Assembly (NCBI GenBank): GCA_938008535.1
Contig: CALLKF010000006.1
Location: 1-64,000 of the forward strand
From: an uncultured Saprospirales bacterium
GTDB taxonomy: Bacteria; Bacteroidota; Bacteroidia; Chitinophagales; JADIYW01
Direction of reading: 5' to 3'
Length of the DNA stretch: 64,000 nucleotides
Within the stretch, counting starts at the first letter, position 1. Every line of letters starts with the position of its first letter. Positions 42,765-52,407 of this stretch are shown here, in pieces. The translations under genes were made by a program, and so were the position numbers. The notes under the pieces are model-generated. The model worked only from the letters and a program-made list of their open reading frames with translations, ran no database searches and was not told where the DNA came from.

Positions 42765-43913
42765 ATGGATTTCAAACTTACCGAAGAACATCTGCAAATT
42801 CGCGAAATGGCGCGCAATTTTACGCAAAAAGTATTAAAACCAGGTGTTATTGATCGTGACCGTGACATGATTCATCCAACAGAATTTATAAAACAAATGG
42901 GTGAATTGGGTTTTATGGGTATGATGGTAAATCCGAAATATGGTGGTGGTGGAATGGATACTGTTTCATACTGTATTGCAATGGAAGAAATCTCTAAACT
43001 AGATGCATCTTGTTCAGTTGCGATGTCTGTCAACAATTCCTTAGTTTGTTGGGGTTTGGAAGCGTATGGAACAGAAGAACAAAAAGAAAAGTATTTAACA
43101 CCATTAGCAAAAGGCGAAAAATTAGGCGCGTTTGCATTAAGCGAACCAGAAGCAGGCAGCGATGCTACCTCACAAAAAACAACGGCAGAAGATAAAGGTG
43201 ATTACTATTTATTAAACGGCACTAAAAATTGGATTACCAACGGCGGAAAAGCAGATACTTATTTAGTGATTGCGCAAACGCATCCTGAAAAAGGACATAA
43301 AGGTATCAATGTATTAATAGTAGAAAAAGGAATGCCAGGTTTTGCAATTGGTGCAAAAGAAGATAAATTAGGCATTCGTGCATCAGACACACATTCATTA
43401 TTATTTACTGATGTGAAAGTGCCGAAAGAAAATAGAATTGGCGAAGATGGTTTTGGTTTTAAATTTGCAATGAAAACCTTAGAAGGTGGCAGAATTGGAA
43501 TTGCAGCGCAAGCATTAGGCATTGCAGCAGGTGCGTATGAATTAGCAGTTGAGTATTCAAAAGTGCGTAAAGCATTTGGAACGGAAATTTCTAATCACCA
43601 AATTATACAATTTAAGTTGGCAGATATGGCAACTGAAATAGAAGCAGCGCGATTATTAGTTTATAAAGCAGCATGGTTAAAAGATCAACATAAAGATTAC
43701 GCAGTGGCATCTGCAACTGCCAAATTATTTGCATCAGAAGTAGCGATGAAAGTAACCACAGAAGCAGTACAAGTGCATGGTGGTTACGGTTATGTAAAAG
43801 AATATCATGTAGAACGATTAATGCGTGATGCAAAAATTACTCAGATCTACGAAGGCACTTCAGAAGTACAACGCATTGTTATTTCGCGTGGTGTTTTAAG
43901 CGGAAAAGTATAG
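42765..43913 (+). CDS. Short/branched-chain acyl-CoA dehydrogenase
   Basis: 382 residues, the canonical length. FAD/NADH-type contact GAFALSEPEAGSDATSQ, then TKNWITNGGKADTYLVIAQ, VHGGYGYVKEYHVERLMRDAKI and the catalytic Glu in TQIYEGTSEVQRIV. It oxidises acyl-CoA at C2-C3 for fatty-acid or branched-chain amino acid degradation. The closest match in form is butyryl-CoA dehydrogenase. It is a monocistronic gene before tRNA-Ser and differs from the 603-residue enzyme at 32178. Confidence 0.95.
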   Translation: MDFKLTEEHLQIREMARNFTQKVLKPGVIDRDRDMIHPTEFIKQMGELGFMGMMVNPKYGGGGMDTVSYCIAMEEISKLDASCSVAMSVNNSLVCWGLEAYGTEEQKEKYLTPLAKGEKLGAFALSEPEAGSDATSQKTTAEDKGDYYLLNGTKNWITNGGKADTYLVIAQTHPEKGHKGINVLIVEKGMPGFAIGAKEDKLGIRASDTHSLLFTDVKVPKENRIGEDGFGFKFAMKTLEGGRIGIAAQALGIAAGAYELAVEYSKVRKAFGTEISNHQIIQFKLADMATEIEAARLLVYKAAWLKDQHKDYAVASATAKLFASEVAMKVTTEAVQVHGGYGYVKEYHVERLMRDAKITQIYEGTSEVQRIVISRGVLSGKV

Positions 43914-43914
43914 A

Positions 43915-43995
43915 GAAAGTAATAAGGGTAAAAAGTTATTAGTTATAAGTAGGTTTTTTCTAACTACTAATAAACTTATGACTCACGACTAAATA
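43915..43995. repeat. Dispersed AAGTTATTAGTTATAAGT/GACTCACGACTA-type repeat
   Basis: The space between the dehydrogenase stop and tRNA-Ser holds AAGTTATTAGTTATAAGTAG and ACTTATGACTCACGACTA. These are the same words as in the repeats at 3458, 39340 and 56040. No gene is seen here. Confidence 0.55.
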
Positions 43996-44082
43996 GGAGA
44001 CGTGTCCGAGTGGTTGAAGGAGCACGCCTGGAAAGTGTGTATATGGGAAACTGTATCATGAGTTCGAATCTCATCGTCTCCG
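43996..44082 (+). tRNA. tRNA-Ser (GGA anticodon)
   Basis: 87 bases. Acceptor stem GGAGACG pairs with CGTCTCC, the discriminator is G. The anticodon arm is CACGC CT GGA AA GTGTG with GGA at 44030-44032, and the T arm is ATGAGTTCGAATCTCAT. The long variable arm (TATATGGGAAACTGTATC) is typical of serine tRNAs. The terminal CCA is not encoded. A terminator hairpin follows within ten bases. Confidence 0.97.
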
Positions 44083-44091
44083 CAAAAATGC

Positions 44092-44128
44092 AAAAACTGA
44101 TAAGGTATAAACTTTATCAGTTTTTTTT
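44092..44128 (+). terminator. Rho-independent terminator after tRNA-Ser
   Basis: AAAAACTGATAAGGT against ACTTTATCAGTTTTT with a four-base loop (ATAA), one G-T pair, followed by a T run. Confidence 0.85.
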
Positions 44129-44153
44129 ATATTAATTACATAGCTTATTTTTT

Positions 44154-44161
44154 TATCTTTA
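44154..44161 (+). promoter_or_regulatory. -7-like element TATCTTTA before the DUF4139 gene
   Basis: Five bases before the ATG at 44167. If it is used the transcript would lack a leader. It differs from the consensus only in the last base. Confidence 0.4.
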
Positions 44162-44166
44162 TAATT

Positions 44167-46059
44167 ATGGAAAATAGAATAGCAAAATTCTGCAACATCA
44201 TCGCATTATTATTTACATTAAATAGTTTTGCAGAAAACAATACAAACAGCACAGCAAAAGAAGTAGTGTTGTATCCTCAAGGTGCACAAGTAACACGCAT
44301 AGCAAAAGTAGAACTAAAGAAAGGTAAAAACGAAATCGTGATTGCTAATCTTTCACCTTTTATGAACACAAGCAGTATACAAGTAAATGGAAATGGAAAC
44401 TTTACCATTGCTTCTATTGCTCATAAATATAATTTTCTAGAAGAAGAACAAAAGAAAAACCAATTAACAAATTTGAAAGCAAGAGTTGATTCTTTAGAAA
44501 ATGAAATTAATATTCAGAATGCGTATTTAACGGTCGCTATTGAACAGGAAAATATGTTAATTAAAAATCAATCGATTGGTGGTGCAAATGTTGGTGTTAA
44601 AACAATGGATTTAAAAGAAGCAGTAGAATACCAAAAACAAAAAATGACTGAATTAGAATTAGAGCAAGTAAAACTAAATAGTAAAATAACATCACTAACA
44701 CTGCTGAAAGATAAATTTGAAAAACAAGCAACTGCTACAAAATCATTATCTACCAAAACCACTAGTGATATTGTTATTACTATTAACAGTAATGAAAGTA
44801 TAAATACTGAATTGAAGATTTCTTACTTTGTTTCGGAAGCAAAGTGGTTACCTTATTATGACGTGAAAGTGAAGAATATAAATTCACCTATCGACTTTTC
44901 ATACAAAGCAAAAATCTCGCAATCTACTGGTGAAGAATGGAAAGATGTGATGTTGACTTTATCTACATCAGAACCAAAATTAACAGCACAAAAACCTTAT
45001 TTGCAAAAATGGAATTTGCATTTAAATGATTATTCAAACAATAATTATTACACTTCTAATTTAGATGTTTCAGGTTTGCCTCAATATAATTTTGTACAGG
45101 GAAAAGTAAACGATGTAAGCACTGGTGAAGCATTAATTGGTGTAAATGTAACTTTAAAAGGCACTACAATCGGAACAGTAACAGATATTGATGGAAACTA
45201 CGCTTTAGAAATTCCGAATGGCTCGAAAATACTGGTGTTTAGCTATGTTGGATATTCTAATGTCGAAAAGCCAATTGCAAGCAGTATGGTAAATACTGTT
45301 ATGCAAAGTGAAGGTAATTTATTAGAAGAAGTTGTTGTAAGTGGTTTGTCAATTAAAAGAAAGAAAAAATCATTATCTTTTTCATCTAGTAATGATTGGA
45401 ATGATAAAACAGAAGGAACAAATGCAGTAGAAACAGAAGAAACATACACGCCAATTGATGTAAATTTTAACATCAAAACGCCTTATACAATTATTAGTGA
45501 TGGCAAAATAAATTCGGTAGATATTAATTCTTACGATGTGCCTGCAACTTATAAATATTATGCAATTCCAAAATTAGATAAAAGTGCATTTTTAACAGCA
45601 TTCTTATCTAATTGGACAGACTTAAATTTATTACCTGGCGAAGCAAATTTGTATTTCGAAAATACTTACGTTGGCAAATCTGTTATCAATCCTGATATAA
45701 CAGAAGATACTTTAGAAATATCTTTAGGTAGAGATAAAAATGTAATTGTAAAACGTGAATTGGTAAAAGATTTTTCTAAAAAACAATTAATTGGCAACAA
45801 TAAAATTGTAAATAAAGCTTGGCAAATCTCAGTAAAAAATAATAAAAAACAACCTATTGAAATTATAGTACTAGATCAATTTCCAATATCAACACAAAAA
45901 GAAATTTCTGTAGAACAGATAGAAAAAAGCAATGCTGAATTAGCTGAAGAAACTGGAATTTTAAAATGGAAATTATTTATTGAGCCAACTGTAGAAAAGA
46001 AAGTACAATTAAAATATGCTGTAAAATATCCAAATGGTGATTATTTAAAATTAGAATAA
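44167..46059 (+). CDS. DUF4139-domain protein with inserted SusC-type regulatory domain
   Basis: 630 residues with a short hydrophobic signal (FCNIIALLFTLNSFA). The N-terminal DUF4140 part (EVVLYPQGAQVTRIAKV) and a coiled coil at about 100-190 (KARVDSLENEI) are followed by a DUF4139 beta region (LKISYFVSEAKWLPYYDVKV). At about residues 305-390 a carboxypeptidase-regulatory-like unit is inserted: GKVNDVSTGEALIGVNVTLK, TDIDGNYALEIP and EEVVVSG, exactly as in the N-terminus of SusC receptors. The DUF4139 sequence then resumes (TPYTIISDGKINSVDINS). Function unknown; the insertion is real because the frame stays open. Confidence 0.82.
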   Translation: MENRIAKFCNIIALLFTLNSFAENNTNSTAKEVVLYPQGAQVTRIAKVELKKGKNEIVIANLSPFMNTSSIQVNGNGNFTIASIAHKYNFLEEEQKKNQLTNLKARVDSLENEINIQNAYLTVAIEQENMLIKNQSIGGANVGVKTMDLKEAVEYQKQKMTELELEQVKLNSKITSLTLLKDKFEKQATATKSLSTKTTSDIVITINSNESINTELKISYFVSEAKWLPYYDVKVKNINSPIDFSYKAKISQSTGEEWKDVMLTLSTSEPKLTAQKPYLQKWNLHLNDYSNNNYYTSNLDVSGLPQYNFVQGKVNDVSTGEALIGVNVTLKGTTIGTVTDIDGNYALEIPNGSKILVFSYVGYSNVEKPIASSMVNTVMQSEGNLLEEVVVSGLSIKRKKKSLSFSSSNDWNDKTEGTNAVETEETYTPIDVNFNIKTPYTIISDGKINSVDINSYDVPATYKYYAIPKLDKSAFLTAFLSNWTDLNLLPGEANLYFENTYVGKSVINPDITEDTLEISLGRDKNVIVKRELVKDFSKKQLIGNNKIVNKAWQISVKNNKKQPIEIIVLDQFPISTQKEISVEQIEKSNAELAEETGILKWKLFIEPTVEKKVQLKYAVKYPNGDYLKLE

Positions 46060-46115
46060 TGTTCCCAAATACAAAGACATAATTAATGAAAATTATAAAA
46101 ATAATGAGAGATATT

Positions 46116-46154
46116 ACCTTGAAAATATCAAATATAATTTGAAAATTTCAAGGT
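46116..46154. repeat. Imperfect palindrome ACCTTGAAAAT...AATTTCAAGGT
   Basis: Arms ACCTTGAAAAT (46116-46126) and AATTTCAAGGT (46144-46154) match at 10 of 11 positions. They are related to the perfect palindromes at 46210 and 51171. Confidence 0.5.
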
Positions 46155-46174
46155 TGTTAAAATGAATTAATAAT

Positions 46175-46206
46175 AAAAAACGCCACGAATTTTCGTGGCG
46201 TTTTTT
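46175..46206. terminator. Bidirectional rho-independent terminator
   Basis: AAAAAACGCCACGAA then TTCGTGGCGTTTTTT, a perfect stem with a two-base loop core. It serves the DUF4139 gene and the convergent aconitase gene. Confidence 0.9.
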
Positions 46207-46209
46207 ATT

Positions 46210-46242
46210 AGACCATCAAGGTTTTTAAAACCTTGATGGTCT
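46210..46242. repeat. 33-base perfect palindrome
   Basis: AGACCATCAAGGTTTT and AAAACCTTGATGGTCT around one central T. It is beside the terminator and 12 bases from the aconitase stop. The same family occurs at 51171-51208. Confidence 0.85.
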
Positions 46243-46254
46243 GTTATAATTAAA

Positions 46255-48522
46255 TTATCCAGCAGCGTGCATTTTAATTAAGTTCAACGCAGAACCTGCA
46301 ATGAACCAACCAATTTGTTGTGCATTATAAGAATGTGCAACTTCAAAACTATCTGTACTTCCATCTTTATGATTCAATACAATTGTTAAGTTTTTGCCTG
46401 GTGCAAATTCCGTTAAACCAACAATATCAATCGTGTCATTTTCTTGTATTTTTTCGTAGTCTTCTTTATTTACGAAAGTCAATGCTAACATACCTTGTTT
46501 TTTGAGGTTTGTTTCGTGAATACGTGCAAATGATTTTACAACAACGGCACGAACACCTAAATGACGTGGCTCCATAGCTGCATGTTCACGAGAAGAACCT
46601 TCGCCATAGTTTTCATCACCAAATACAATAGAACCTAAACCTGCTGCTTTGTAAGCACGTGCTGTTGCAGGTACTGCACCATATTCACCTGTTAAAGCAT
46701 TTAAAACAGTATCTGTTTTGTCATTGAATGCATTTACTGCACCAATCAACATGTTATTAGAAATATTATCTAAATGACCACGATATTTTAACCAAGGACC
46801 AGCCATAGAAATATGGTCAGTTGTACATTTTCCTTTAGCTTTAATTAATAATTTCAATCCTTTTAAATCTGTATTTTCCCAAGGTGTAAAACCAGCTAAT
46901 AATTGTAAACGATCCGATGTTTCACTCACGATTACATTTACAGAAGAACCATCTTCTGCTGGTGCTTGATAGCCAGCATCTTCAACAGCAAAACCATTTG
47001 GTGGTAATTCAAAACCTGTTGGTTCATCTAATTTTACTTGTTCGCCGTTTTCGTTGGTTAACGTATCTGTTAATGGATTGAAATCTAAACGACCAGCAAT
47101 GGCTAATGCTGTCACCAATTCTGGTGAACCTACAAATGCATAGGTGTTTGGATTGCCATCGGCACGTTTTGCAAAGTTTCTGTTAAAGGAGTGAACGATG
47201 GTATTTTTCTCACCTTTTTCAGCACCTTCACGGCTCCATTGTCCGATACATGGTCCGCAAGCATTTGCGAAAACATTAGCACCAATTTCATCAAACAATT
47301 TAATAAAACCATCTCTTTCTATGGTATAACGTACTTGTTCAGAACCTGGTGTAATCGTAAACTGTGCTTTCGATTTTAATCCTTTTTCTTTTACTTGTTT
47401 TGCTAAAGATGCTGCACGAGAAATATCTTCATAAGAAGAGTTCGTGCAAGAACCAATTAAACCTACTTTAATATCTAGAGGCCAATCGTTTTTAATAGCT
47501 TCTTCTTTTAATTTTGAAATTGGTGTTGCTAAATCTGGCGTGAAAGGTCCGTTTAAATGTGGCTCTAACGTATTTAAATCAATTTCGATAACTTGATCGA
47601 AATATTTTTCTGGTTCAGCGTAACATTCAGCATCAGCATTTAAATAGGATTTGATGGTGTCTGCTAAAGCAGCCACATCAGCTCTTCCAGTTCCAACTAA
47701 ATATCTTGACATTGAATCATCATATCCAAAAGTAGAAGTTGTTGCACCAATTTCAGCACCCATATTGGCAATGGTTCCTTTTCCAGTACAAGACATTGCA
47801 GTAACACCTTCACCAAAATATTCAACAATCGCACCAGTTCCACCTTTAACGGTTAAAATACCAGCTACTTTTAAAATCACATCTTTTGGTGAAGTCCAAC
47901 CGCTTAATTTACCTGTTAATTTTACACCAATTAATTTTGGCCATTTCAATTCCCAAGGCATACCAGCCATCACGTCCACAGCATCAGCACCACCAACACC
48001 AATGGCAATCATACCTAAACCACCAGCATTGACTGTGTGTGAGTCGGTACCAATCATCATTCCACCAGGAAATGCATAATTTTCTAATACTACTTGATGA
48101 ATAATACCAGCACCTGGTTTCCAGAAACCAACACCATATTTATTAGAAACTGAAGCCAAGAAATTATATACTTCGTTGTTGGTATTAATAGCATCTTGTA
48201 AATCTTTATCAGCACCAATTTTTGCTTGAATTAAGTGATCTGCGTGTACAGTAGATGGAACCGCAACTTTCTTTTTGCCAGCTTGCATAAATTGCAATAA
48301 AGCCATTTGAGCTGTTGCATCTTGCATAGCCACACGATCTGGAGCAAAATCTACATAAGATTTTCCACGTGCAAAATTTTCTAAATTTTGCGATTCGTGT
48401 AAGTGTGCAAATAAAATTTTTTCTGCTAAGGTTAAAGGTCTATTTAAAAGTGCTTTAGCTTTGTCCACTTTTGCAGGAAACGCTGCATAGACTTTTTTAA
48501 TCATATCCAAATCAAAAATCAT
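46255..48522 (-). CDS. Aconitate hydratase (mitochondrial-type)
   Basis: 755 residues. It converts citrate to isocitrate through cis-aconitate in the TCA cycle. 4Fe-4S cluster cysteines are seen in [17 protein letters not shown] and [11 protein letters not shown]. Other conserved blocks are [40 protein letters not shown] and [17 protein letters not shown] in the swivel domain. The length fits the mitochondrial-type (AcnA-like) enzyme, not AcnB. It ends near a shared terminator and palindrome and is probably monocistronic with a TACCTTTG promoter box upstream. Confidence 0.97.
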   Translation of the reverse strand: MIFDLDMIKKVYAAFPAKVDKAKALLNRPLTLAEKILFAHLHESQNLENFARGKSYVDFAPDRVAMQDATAQMALLQFMQAGKKKVAVPSTVHADHLIQAKIGADKDLQDAINTNNEVYNFLASVSNKYGVGFWKPGAGIIHQVVLENYAFPGGMMIGTDSHTVNAGGLGMIAIGVGGADAVDVMAGMPWELKWPKLIGVKLTGKLSGWTSPKDVILKVAGILTVKGGTGAIVEYFGEGVTAMSCTGKGTIANMGAEIGATTSTFGYDDSMSRYLVGTGRADVAALADTIKSYLNADAECYAEPEKYFDQVIEIDLNTLEPHLNGPFTPDLATPISKLKEEAIKNDWPLDIKVGLIGSCTNSSYEDISRAASLAKQVKEKGLKSKAQFTITPGSEQVRYTIERDGFIKLFDEIGANVFANACGPCIGQWSREGAEKGEKNTIVHSFNRNFAKRADGNPNTYAFVGSPELVTALAIAGRLDFNPLTDTLTNENGEQVKLDEPTGFELPPNGFAVEDAGYQAPAEDGSSVNVIVSETSDRLQLLAGFTPWENTDLKGLKLLIKAKGKCTTDHISMAGPWLKYRGHLDNISNNMLIGAVNAFNDKTDTVLNALTGEYGAVPATARAYKAAGLGSIVFGDENYGEGSSREHAAMEPRHLGVRAVVVKSFARIHETNLKKQGMLALTFVNKEDYEKIQENDTIDIVGLTEFAPGKNLTIVLNHKDGSTDSFEVAHSYNAQQIGWFIAGSALNLIKMHAAG

Positions 48523-48568
48523 GGAAATAGTATTTAAAAGATTAGAAAATAAGATTTAAAATCGAGCG

Positions 48569-48576
48569 CAAAGGTA
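48569..48576 (-). promoter_or_regulatory. -7 element TACCTTTG for aconitase
   Basis: Exact TAnnTTTG match read on the minus strand, 46 bases upstream of the ATG at 48522. The surrounding CGTACCTTTGC core is the same as at 38337. Confidence 0.5.
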
Positions 48577-48741
48577 CGGTTTTTTCAATTAAAATGTTCT
48601 ATAAATATTAATTTAGAATTGGTGAAAATAGTTCCAATAAAATGAAGATTTTATGATTTTTTATGGATTTCCGTAATTATTTGCGTTAAAGTTAGAAATT
48701 TTAAATAAATAAATTTATTTATTTAAAAAGTCGAAAAAAAT

Positions 48742-49845
48742 CTAAAAAATATTTTTTTTCAAAATAAAATCTGCAATTCTTTTATTTACTAATTTGCTTG
48801 CGTGTGCATCGAAGTTGTTGACTACTTTGTCCTCAACTTTTAAATCTTTGGATAGTGAATCCACATTTATAGTTTCTACAGATTTTGAAGCAACATAATC
48901 TAACATAAATTTTGCATGTGTATTGAACGGATTTTTTTCATCTACAATAAAAAGTGGAAAAGCTATAAAAAACAATTTTATATGATTTTCTGAACAGTAA
49001 TTAATAATTAAATCGCAGTTTTGTAAATGTTCTTTTATTAATTCTTTATTTTTGATTCCGTTCGATAAACCATCTAAATAATTTTGTGTGTCTTTGTGAG
49101 GCACCGACCAATACATGTAGTTAAATAAAAAACTTCCTGTCACTATTTTTCTAATAATGCTATTTACATCATTATAAAGGTCGAATGAATAACTATAACC
49201 ATATTTTTGAAGCAATTCATCTATATCATTTGAAAAATATTGCCAGAAAACAATGTTTGGTTTTATTGGTGCAAAGGTTAGAATTTTTGTTTCTTGTAAA
49301 GTGGCAATTCCGTTTATACCTAAATTATACACGTTATAATTTGGCAATGCTTTTTTGACAATATCACTATACCTATCTTCAATATTGTCGATGCCATGAC
49401 CTTCCGTAAAGGAATCACCAATAAAAAATATAGTTTTGTTATTTGCGTTATGTTGAATCGTTTTATCTCTAAAACCATTAGCATTTATTGGATTCCAGTA
49501 TTTCGTTTTCCATAATTTTCCTGCATATGAATATCCAATTGCATGGCTTTTTGTTTTAAAAGAAAAATACAATTCGAATACATAAAAAATAGTTATAGAA
49601 ATAATTACAGAGAAAAGTTTTGCTTTTGTGTTTTCAGATAGTTTTAAATTTTGACCTATAAATTTTCTGTATGAAAATAAACTTAGTACAATTAATAAAA
49701 TCAAATAAATTCTGATATTCAATATAATTCTTTGCAATTCAATAATATTATCTGTAGACGCAAATTGATTTGAAGTTGTATTAAACAATGCATAGTTTAA
49801 TATAATTAATAAAAATGAAATGAATATAATTTGAATATGCTTCAT
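48742..49845 (-). CDS. SGNH/GDSL-type hydrolase with N-terminal membrane segments
   Basis: 367 residues from the ATG at 49845, chosen because a TATCTTTG box (49861-49868) lies between it and a more upstream start. Three N-terminal hydrophobic helices (IIFISFLLIILNYALF, IYLILLIVLSLFSY, SVIISITIFYVFEL) are followed by an SGNH domain: FFIGDSFTEGHGI with the nucleophilic Ser, YNLGINGIATLQETK, then NFDAHASKLVNKRIADFI with the catalytic Asp-x-x-His. Such proteins act as O-acetyl- or acyl-esterases on cell-surface glycans. Divergent from the MacB-like permease. Confidence 0.82.
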   Translation of the reverse strand: MKHIQIIFISFLLIILNYALFNTTSNQFASTDNIIELQRIILNIRIYLILLIVLSLFSYRKFIGQNLKLSENTKAKLFSVIISITIFYVFELYFSFKTKSHAIGYSYAGKLWKTKYWNPINANGFRDKTIQHNANNKTIFFIGDSFTEGHGIDNIEDRYSDIVKKALPNYNVYNLGINGIATLQETKILTFAPIKPNIVFWQYFSNDIDELLQKYGYSYSFDLYNDVNSIIRKIVTGSFLFNYMYWSVPHKDTQNYLDGLSNGIKNKELIKEHLQNCDLIINYCSENHIKLFFIAFPLFIVDEKNPFNTHAKFMLDYVASKSVETINVDSLSKDLKVEDKVVNNFDAHASKLVNKRIADFILKKNIF

Positions 49846-49860
49846 GAATTTATATTGTAA

Positions 49861-49868
49861 CAAAGATA
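49861..49868 (-). promoter_or_regulatory. -7 element TATCTTTG of the SGNH hydrolase gene
   Basis: Exact match on the minus strand, 15 bases upstream of the ATG at 49845. It decides the start of the gene. Confidence 0.55.
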
Positions 49869-49921
49869 AAAAAATATAAATAGTAAGTAATATTTCTACT
49901 TCAATTACTACCAATATCTAT

Positions 49922-49929
49922 TATCTTTA
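49922..49929 (+). promoter_or_regulatory. -7-like element TATCTTTA before the MacB-like gene
   Basis: Ends four bases before the ATG at 49934. If used, transcription would start at or near the start codon. Confidence 0.35.
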
Positions 49930-49933
49930 ACAC

Positions 49934-51169
49934 ATGAACTTTTTTGAGGTTTTACTTTTAGCATATCGTTCTGTACGAACTAATATTGTTCGTACTATAA
50001 TTACATGCTGTATTATTGGTTTTGGAATTATGGCATTAGTTGGTATTTTAACGGCTGTTGACGGACTTAAAAGTTATTTGGCAAAAAGTTTTAGTAGCAT
50101 GGGTGCTGGAACGTTTAAAATTAGAAATAGAAGTTTGGGTTTTAATTTAGACAGCGATGACGAAACTGCACCTAAGGTTTTTCGCAGTATTTCATATTTA
50201 GAAGCGCAAGAATTTAAAAGTAAATTTAATGAAAAGTATGCAACATCCATACAGTATATAGGCAATCAAGGAAGCACGGTGAAGTATAATAACCTCAAAA
50301 CGAATCCGAATATTATTGTGTTCGGTTCTGATGAAAATTACCTGAGTAATGAAAGTTATACATTAATAAAAGGTAGAAATTTTACAGCCACAGAATTGTC
50401 CACAGGTAGTAACGTTGTAATACTTGGCTTCACAGTAGCGAAAAAATTATTTGGTAAAACTTATTCGATAGACGATAAAATTGTGCGCATTGATGATGTT
50501 AAATACAAAGTAATTGGTGTTTTGGATGAAAAAGGTTCTAGTTTTATAACAACTGACAATATGGTGCTGGTTTCTTTGATGAAAGCTCGACAAGTGTATC
50601 CACAAGAAAATCCATCTTATGTAATAAGCGTAAAAGGAAGTGATCCAGAAAATATGAAACCAGCTCAAGAAGAGGCAATTCTTGTAATGCGTAATATTCG
50701 AAATTTGCATCCTGGTGAAGAAACGAATTTTGATATTTTAAAAAGCGATAGTATTTCTGGAATGTTTGTAGAGAAAATGAGTTATGCTACTATGGCTGGT
50801 TTTATAATTGGTATCATCACATTGATTGGCGCAGCAATTGGTTTAATGAATATAATGTTGGTTAGTGTTACTGAACGTACCAAAGAAATTGGCACATTGA
50901 AAGCCATTGGTGCCAATAAGAAAACTATACGTTTACAATTTTTATTAGAAGCAATTGTAATTTGCCAACTTGGTGGCGCACTTGGTATTATATTAGGAAT
51001 TGCAGCTGGAAATGCTGTTTCATTGTCTATTGGCGGCGCATTTATTATACCTTGGTTATGGATTTTGGTTGGCGTTTCTTTTTGTTTGATTGTTGGATTG
51101 ATTTCTGGAATTTATCCGGCTTTTAAAGCATCTAATTTAGATCCGATTGAAGCGTTGCGATACGAGTAA
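49934..51169 (+). CDS. ABC transporter permease, MacB/FtsX type
   Basis: 411 residues. The first membrane helix ([20 protein letters not shown]) is followed by a large MacB-type periplasmic core domain and the C-terminal three-helix FtsX block ([61 protein letters not shown]). The [16 protein letters not shown] loop and the PxEALRYE end are signatures of the family. The matching ATPase is not adjacent, so it must come from elsewhere. Function could be export of lipoproteins, antibiotics or peptides. Confidence 0.93.
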   Translation: MNFFEVLLLAYRSVRTNIVRTIITCCIIGFGIMALVGILTAVDGLKSYLAKSFSSMGAGTFKIRNRSLGFNLDSDDETAPKVFRSISYLEAQEFKSKFNEKYATSIQYIGNQGSTVKYNNLKTNPNIIVFGSDENYLSNESYTLIKGRNFTATELSTGSNVVILGFTVAKKLFGKTYSIDDKIVRIDDVKYKVIGVLDEKGSSFITTDNMVLVSLMKARQVYPQENPSYVISVKGSDPENMKPAQEEAILVMRNIRNLHPGEETNFDILKSDSISGMFVEKMSYATMAGFIIGIITLIGAAIGLMNIMLVSVTERTKEIGTLKAIGANKKTIRLQFLLEAIVICQLGGALGIILGIAAGNAVSLSIGGAFIIPWLWILVGVSFCLIVGLISGIYPAFKASNLDPIEALRYE

Positions 51170-51170
51170 T

Positions 51171-51208
51171 ATAGACCTTCAAGGTTTTTGAAAACCTTGA
51201 AGGTCTAT
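51171..51208. repeat. 38-base perfect palindrome
   Basis: ATAGACCTTCAAGGTTTT and AAAACCTTGAAGGTCTAT around a central TG. It lies directly after the permease stop and before a terminator, in a convergent gap, like the copy at 46210. Confidence 0.85.
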
Positions 51209-51212
51209 AAAT

Positions 51213-51246
51213 AAAAAAACGCCGAACTTTCGTTCAGCGTTTTTTT
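51213..51246. terminator. Bidirectional rho-independent terminator
   Basis: AAAAAACGCCGAAC and GTTCAGCGTTTTTT with a short loop and one mismatch, between the convergent permease and rplI genes. Confidence 0.85.
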
Positions 51247-51273
51247 AATTTAAGAATGTTTTTCTGATTTATA

Positions 51274-51720
51274 CTATTCAGCAATAACTTCAAATTCAAT
51301 TTCAGTAGAAACTTCTTTGTATAAGTTTACATTAGCTTTGTATGTGCCAACTTCTTTTACTTCGCCAACAATATGAACTTTCTTTCTGTCGATAGTAAGG
51401 TCGAATTGTTTTTTCAATGCTTCAGCAACCTGAATATTAGTTACACTTCCGAATAATTTTCCGCTTGTACCAGCTTTTGAGCCAACTACAATTTTAGAAG
51501 CTTTCAATTTCTCAGCTAATACTTTATAATCTTCGATTAATTTAGCAATTTTTGCAGATTGTTGTTTTTTAATTTCTTCGTTGTGTTTTTTATTCGAAGC
51601 ATTCGCCGTTTGAGCGAAACCTTGAGGTATTAGATAATTTCTTCCGTATCCTGGTTTTACAGAAACAACGTCGAATTTAGTACCTAAATTTTCTATATCT
51701 TTTAATAAAATGACTTCCAT
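51274..51720 (-). CDS. rplI: 50S ribosomal protein L9
   Basis: 148 residues. The N-terminal domain is MEVILLKDIENLGTKFDVV followed by VKPGYGRNYLIPQGFA, the rRNA-binding signature. A long central helix (KIAKLIEDYKVLAEKL) leads to the C-terminal domain with GKLFGSVTNIQVAEAL and a final strand. It is the third gene of the S6-S18-L9 operon, with eight bases between it and rpsR. Length and motifs are normal. Confidence 0.98.
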   Translation of the reverse strand: MEVILLKDIENLGTKFDVVSVKPGYGRNYLIPQGFAQTANASNKKHNEEIKKQQSAKIAKLIEDYKVLAEKLKASKIVVGSKAGTSGKLFGSVTNIQVAEALKKQFDLTIDRKKVHIVGEVKEVGTYKANVNLYKEVSTEIEFEVIAE

Positions 51721-51727
51721 GATTGTG

Positions 51728-51994
51728 TTATTTTAAAAGGTCAGTAACATAAGGCAATATAGCTAAGTGACGCGCTTTTTTCACTGCTTGAGAAATTTTA
51801 CGTTGAAATTTCAACGAGTTTCCCGTTAAACGACGTGGCAATAATTTACCTTGTTCATTAATAAATTTAAACAAAAACGCTGGGTCTTTGTAGTCAATAT
51901 ATTTGATACCACTTTTTTTGAATCTGCAGTATTTTTTCTTTTGCAAGCCAATCTTAGGCGAGTTTAAGAATTTGATTTCTTCGTGTGTTGCCAT
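51728..51994 (-). CDS. rpsR: 30S ribosomal protein S18
   Basis: 88 residues from the ATG at 51994 ([10 protein letters not shown]); upstream in-frame starts at 52024 overlap rpsF and are less likely. The core is [19 protein letters not shown] and ending [32 protein letters not shown], the S18 rRNA-binding signature. The stop of rpsF at 51996 lies one base upstream of this start. Bacteroidota often lack ssb between rpsF and rpsR, as here. Confidence 0.98.
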   Translation of the reverse strand: MATHEEIKFLNSPKIGLQKKKYCRFKKSGIKYIDYKDPAFLFKFINEQGKLLPRRLTGNSLKFQRKISQAVKKARHLAILPYVTDLLK

Positions 51995-51995
51995 G

Positions 51996-52349
51996 TTATT
52001 GTTCTGTTTTTTTAGATTTACCACTTAATTTGTCTCTGCGTTGTTGTGCATACGCGATGCCATGTTTATCTAATTTGGTCGTTAAAAAACGCATAATGTT
52101 TTCATCGCGTTTAAATTCCACTTCAAATTTTTTGATAAACTGAGTGTCAACCTCAAAATGCAACAAACTGTAAAAACCAGTTGTTTTTTTCTGGATTGGA
52201 TAAGCTAACTGCTTAATTCCCCAATCTTCTTTGTGAACCACATTTCCGCCAGCTTTTTCAATAAGATCTGCGTACTTTTTTACGGTTCTTGTGTACTCTT
52301 CATTAGAGAGAACGGGCGTTGTAATAAAAACCGTTTCGTAATTGCTCAT
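51996..52349 (-). CDS. rpsF: 30S ribosomal protein S6
   Basis: 117 residues. It starts [20 protein letters not shown] and has the S6 core [36 protein letters not shown] and [16 protein letters not shown]. The C-terminal tail is basic. It binds S18 and helps assemble the platform of the small subunit. First gene of the operon, preceded by a -7 element and a hairpin leader. The start is ATG at 52349. Confidence 0.98.
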   Translation of the reverse strand: MSNYETVFITTPVLSNEEYTRTVKKYADLIEKAGGNVVHKEDWGIKQLAYPIQKKTTGFYSLLHFEVDTQFIKKFEVEFKRDENIMRFLTTKLDKHGIAYAQQRRDKLSGKSKKTEQ

Positions 52350-52377
52350 AATTGTTAATAATTTTGATTTAAAAATA

Positions 52378-52404
52378 TCCGTTCCGAATCTTCGGAATTT
52401 CGGA
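52378..52404 (-). promoter_or_regulatory. Structured 5' leader hairpin of rpsF-rpsR-rplI
   Basis: On the minus strand the leader reads TCCG AAA TTCCG AAGATT CGGAA CGGA. This folds as a perfect outer 4-bp and inner 5-bp stem with a three-base bulge and a six-base loop, at the expected 5' end. It resembles an autoregulatory leader for the S6-S18 complex; that is an inference. Confidence 0.5.
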
Positions 52405-52407
52405 CTG

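Noticed and set aside
43996..44082. tRNA-Ser as an attachment site for an integrated element
   Set aside because: No integrase, no direct repeat of the tRNA end and ordinary genes on both sides.
47651..48079. 142-residue plus-strand ORF inside aconitase
   Set aside because: It is fully antisense to a conserved enzyme; its Pro/Ser-rich composition reflects the reversed codons.
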